The position numbers were made by a program, and so were the translations under genes. This document shows positions 62,155 through 64,000 of a stretch of 64,000 nucleotides of DNA, one piece after another. Each line of letters starts with the position of its first letter. The stretch's first letter is position 1. The notes beneath the pieces are model-generated. The model did not search any database. It was given only the letters and a program-made list of their open reading frames with translations, and was not told where the DNA came from. This stretch comes from Rhodanobacteraceae bacterium (GTDB taxonomy: Bacteria > Pseudomonadota > Gammaproteobacteria > Xanthomonadales > Rhodanobacteraceae), in NCBI GenBank assembly GCA_009996615.1, contig JAACZU010000008.1, positions 1 to 64,000 of the forward strand, written 5' to 3'.

Positions 62155-62174
62155 ATGCCCGCGAACGCGGGCAT
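62155..62174. repeat. REP palindrome
   Basis: ATGCCCGCGAACGCGGGCAT, a one-base variant of the element at 55253. It lies between the SPFH operon and the ATPase gene. Confidence 0.7.
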
Positions 62175-62321
62175 CCTTTGAAAAAGACGTCATGGGCGAG
62201 GACTACCCCAGCGAAACCTTCCGCGCCCTCAAGAACAACGAGCTGCGCGAATTCGGCGAATACCGCACCCGCCGCCTGATGCCGGAGGCGTGGACACGCT
62301 GCAATCAGGAGAGCTGCACTG

Positions 62322-63719
62322 ATGCTCACGCACCTGCACATCAAGAATTTCAAGGCCTGGCAGGACACCGGGCCGATCCGCCTTGCACCGTTGACCGTGA
62401 TCTTCGGCGCCAACAGCGCCGGCAAGAGCAGCCTGGGCCACCTGTTGCTCGGTCTCAAGCAAACGACCCTGTTGGCGGACAGAAGCCGCGCGCTGCATCT
62501 GGGCGATGCGCACTCGCTGATCGACCTGGGCAGCTTCGAGGACTGCCTGCACGGCCACAACCTCAAGGCCAAGCTGGAGTTTTCGCTGGGTTGGCGCCTG
62601 CCGCGAGCGGTTGAGATACGCGATCCCCTGACGCCGGGAAAAACGTATGCAGGCGAGCGGATGCGGCTGGAATCCGTGCTTCGCGCCGGAACCCGCCACC
62701 AGCCCGAACTGGAGTCGTTCGGCTACCTGCTCGAGGATGGGAGCGGCGCCGAACAGCTGCACGTGCGTCATGGCGTCCATGAAAATGGCAAGGCCTATCT
62801 CGACGTCGAGCCAATGAAGCTCGTCAAGAAGCAGGGGCGCACGTGGCCCATCGAAGCACCGGAAAAGTTCTACCGCTTTTCCGATGTGACGTTGGCGCGC
62901 TACCAGAACGCCGATGCGCTCAGCCAGTTTCCGCTCGAACTGGAACGGCTGCTGGCCGGCCTGACCTATCTCGGCCCGCTGCGCGAGCCGCCGCGGCGAA
63001 CCTACTCGTGGGCAGGCGACACCGTGCCGGATGTGGGCGCGCGCGGCGAGTTTGCGATTCCCGCCTTGCTGGCCGCCGCGCAAGCGGGGCGATCATTGAA
63101 TCGCGGCTACAAGAAGGCCAAGGCGAGATTCGACACGTTCATCGCGGGCTGGCTGCACGAGCTCGGCGTGATCGACAGCTTTCGGGTGCAACCGCTCGGC
63201 AAGGGGCGCAAGGAGTACGAGGTGCTGGTGCGCTCCCGCAACGGCTCGTCGGAAGTGAAACTGACGGATGTCGGCTTTGGCGTGTCGCAGGTGCTGCCCG
63301 CGCTGGTGCAGGCGTTCTATGCCCCGGCCAATGCCACGGTGTGGATGGAGCAGCCGGAAATCCACCTGCACCCGCAGGTGCAGGCGGAGCTTGCAGATGC
63401 CTTCATCAGCGCGGTGCAGGCTTACGAGAACGGCGCGCCGCGCAACGTCCAGCTCATCGTTGAAAGCCATTCCGAGCATTTCCTGATGCGACTCCAGCGC
63501 CGGATTGCCGAAGGCGTCATTTCGCCGGACGAGGTTGCCGTGTACTTCGCAAGGCAGTCGAAGGAAGGGCTTGATCTGGAGGCACTCAGGCTGGATCGAT
63601 ACGGCGACATTGAAAACTGGCCCGACGACTTCTTCGGCGACGAGATGGCCGAGATTGCGGCACGGACGCAGGCCGCGGTGAATCGGCGCATCAAGGAACG
63701 GGGAACGAATCGTGGCTGA
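62322..63719 (+). CDS. AAA-family ATPase (DUF3696-like), OLD/RecF-type
   Basis: 465 residues. N-terminal MLTHLHIKNFKAWQDTGPIRLAPLTVIFGANSAGKSSL carries Walker A (GANSAGKSS, 29-37). Walker B-like MEQPEIHLHP is about residue 345, and ESHSEHFLMRLQRR is the H-loop. This is an ABC/RecF-like ATPase with DUF3696 C-terminal features. AGGAG precedes the ATG. It overlaps the next gene start by eight bases and shares its promoter, as in ATPase-nuclease pairs found in defence islands. Target unknown. Confidence 0.8.
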   Translation: MLTHLHIKNFKAWQDTGPIRLAPLTVIFGANSAGKSSLGHLLLGLKQTTLLADRSRALHLGDAHSLIDLGSFEDCLHGHNLKAKLEFSLGWRLPRAVEIRDPLTPGKTYAGERMRLESVLRAGTRHQPELESFGYLLEDGSGAEQLHVRHGVHENGKAYLDVEPMKLVKKQGRTWPIEAPEKFYRFSDVTLARYQNADALSQFPLELERLLAGLTYLGPLREPPRRTYSWAGDTVPDVGARGEFAIPALLAAAQAGRSLNRGYKKAKARFDTFIAGWLHELGVIDSFRVQPLGKGRKEYEVLVRSRNGSSEVKLTDVGFGVSQVLPALVQAFYAPANATVWMEQPEIHLHPQVQAELADAFISAVQAYENGAPRNVQLIVESHSEHFLMRLQRRIAEGVISPDEVAVYFARQSKEGLDLEALRLDRYGDIENWPDDFFGDEMAEIAARTQAAVNRRIKERGTNRG

Positions 63720-64000
63720 GGTCGTGGTGGATACGAACGTGCTTTTGGTCGCCGAGGGCAAGCACGAGGACGCCAGTGAAGAGTGCGTTCTATCATGCGT
63801 GGCCCGGCTGCAGAAGATCATGCAGGGCGAGATCGTGGTACTGGACGACGGTTATCGCATGCTCGGCGAATACCAGCACAAACTCGACGCCAGGCGCGGC
63901 AAGGGCGTGGGCACGGTGTTCCTGAAGTGGTTGTTGCAACGGCAGTCCAATGCGAATCACGTAGTGCAGGTGGCCATTACCGAGCACGCCAACGACTGCT
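63712..64000 (+). CDS. PIN-like protein partnered with the ATPase (truncated by window end)
   Basis: Partial: 96 residues are visible from a GTG start. VVVDTNVLLVAEGKHED opens like a PIN nuclease (first catalytic Asp in VVVDTNV), then ECVLSCVARLQKIMQGEIVVLDDGYRMLGEYQHKLDAR and TVFLKWLLQRQ, a PIN-like fold. It overlaps the ATPase stop, so the two are co-translated. The end of the gene lies outside the window, so other catalytic residues cannot be checked. Toxin- or nuclease-like role is inferred. Confidence 0.7.
   Translation, partial: MAEVVVDTNVLLVAEGKHEDASEECVLSCVARLQKIMQGEIVVLDDGYRMLGEYQHKLDARRGKGVGTVFLKWLLQRQSNANHVVQVAITEHANDC

Noticed and set aside
62192-62321. Start of a frame reading MGEDYPSETFRALKNNELREF before the ATPase
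   Set aside because: It looks partly coding but overlaps the ATPase in another frame and has no ending of its own; may be a fragment of a lost gene, too little to annotate.

Overview
The window is a 64 kb, very GC-rich, gene-dense bacterial chromosome segment. About 62 protein genes can be supported. No rRNA, tRNA, CRISPR array, prophage or intact insertion sequence was seen. The gene families, REP-type palindromes, relics of REP-associated tyrosine transposases (RAYT), and small secreted proteins ending in IFRxGFE fit a gammaproteobacterium of the Lysobacterales (Xanthomonadales), probably Rhodanobacteraceae/Dokdonella-like. This placement is inferred from family resemblance; no search was run.

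Layout. 0-3.6 kb: a tightly coupled five-gene operon holding a small winged-helix-like protein, an MglA-like small GTPase, a roadblock protein, a four-domain [2Fe-2S]/FAD/NAD/truncated-haemoglobin fusion with a Cys4 tail, and a cysteine-rich LuxR-type regulator. 3.7-14.6 kb: a minus-strand run of housekeeping and envelope genes (TonB-box lipoprotein, S9 peptidase, TrhO, YCII/DGPF protein, PEBP, DUF3857-transglutaminase, YjdM, DksA-like, DUF2058, PLP decarboxylase). 14.8-29.3 kb: M61 peptidase, serine hydrolase, two GGDEF proteins, DinG, GST, a TPR-methyltransferase fusion and a histidine phosphatase. 29.5-30.7 kb: the first copy of a two-gene module (small IFRSGFE protein plus collagen-like protein). 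30.9-35.2 kb: membrane protein, M14 peptidase, the formaldehyde-detoxification pair frmR-frmA with a clear operator, a REP pair and an M23 peptidase. 35.4-50.0 kb: PDZ protein, methyltransferase, a Thermus-type isocitrate dehydrogenase divergent from a winged-helix regulator, Sua5-DUF6671, MFS, redoxin-DsbA, DUF2231-PQQ sugar dehydrogenase, SDR, amidohydrolase, DUF2189 and FUSC genes.

50-58.4 kb is the most rearranged part. An alkaline phosphatase reads through into a decayed partial duplicate of the FUSC gene. There are two internally deleted RAYT relics with shared leaders and ends, a probable IS4-type transposase fragment, and a second copy of the IFRDGFE/collagen module, whose 3' half is visibly less GC-rich. 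59-62 kb: an SPFH/SHOCT protein, a zinc-ribbon membrane protein and a small membrane protein form an operon. 62.3 kb to the edge: an AAA ATPase (DUF3696-like) overlaps the start of a PIN-like protein cut by the window end, a plausible defence-type pair.

The most interesting candidates are the five-gene GTPase/roadblock/globin-fusion/Cys-regulator operon, the duplicated small-tagged-protein plus collagen module, and the ATPase/PIN-like pair.
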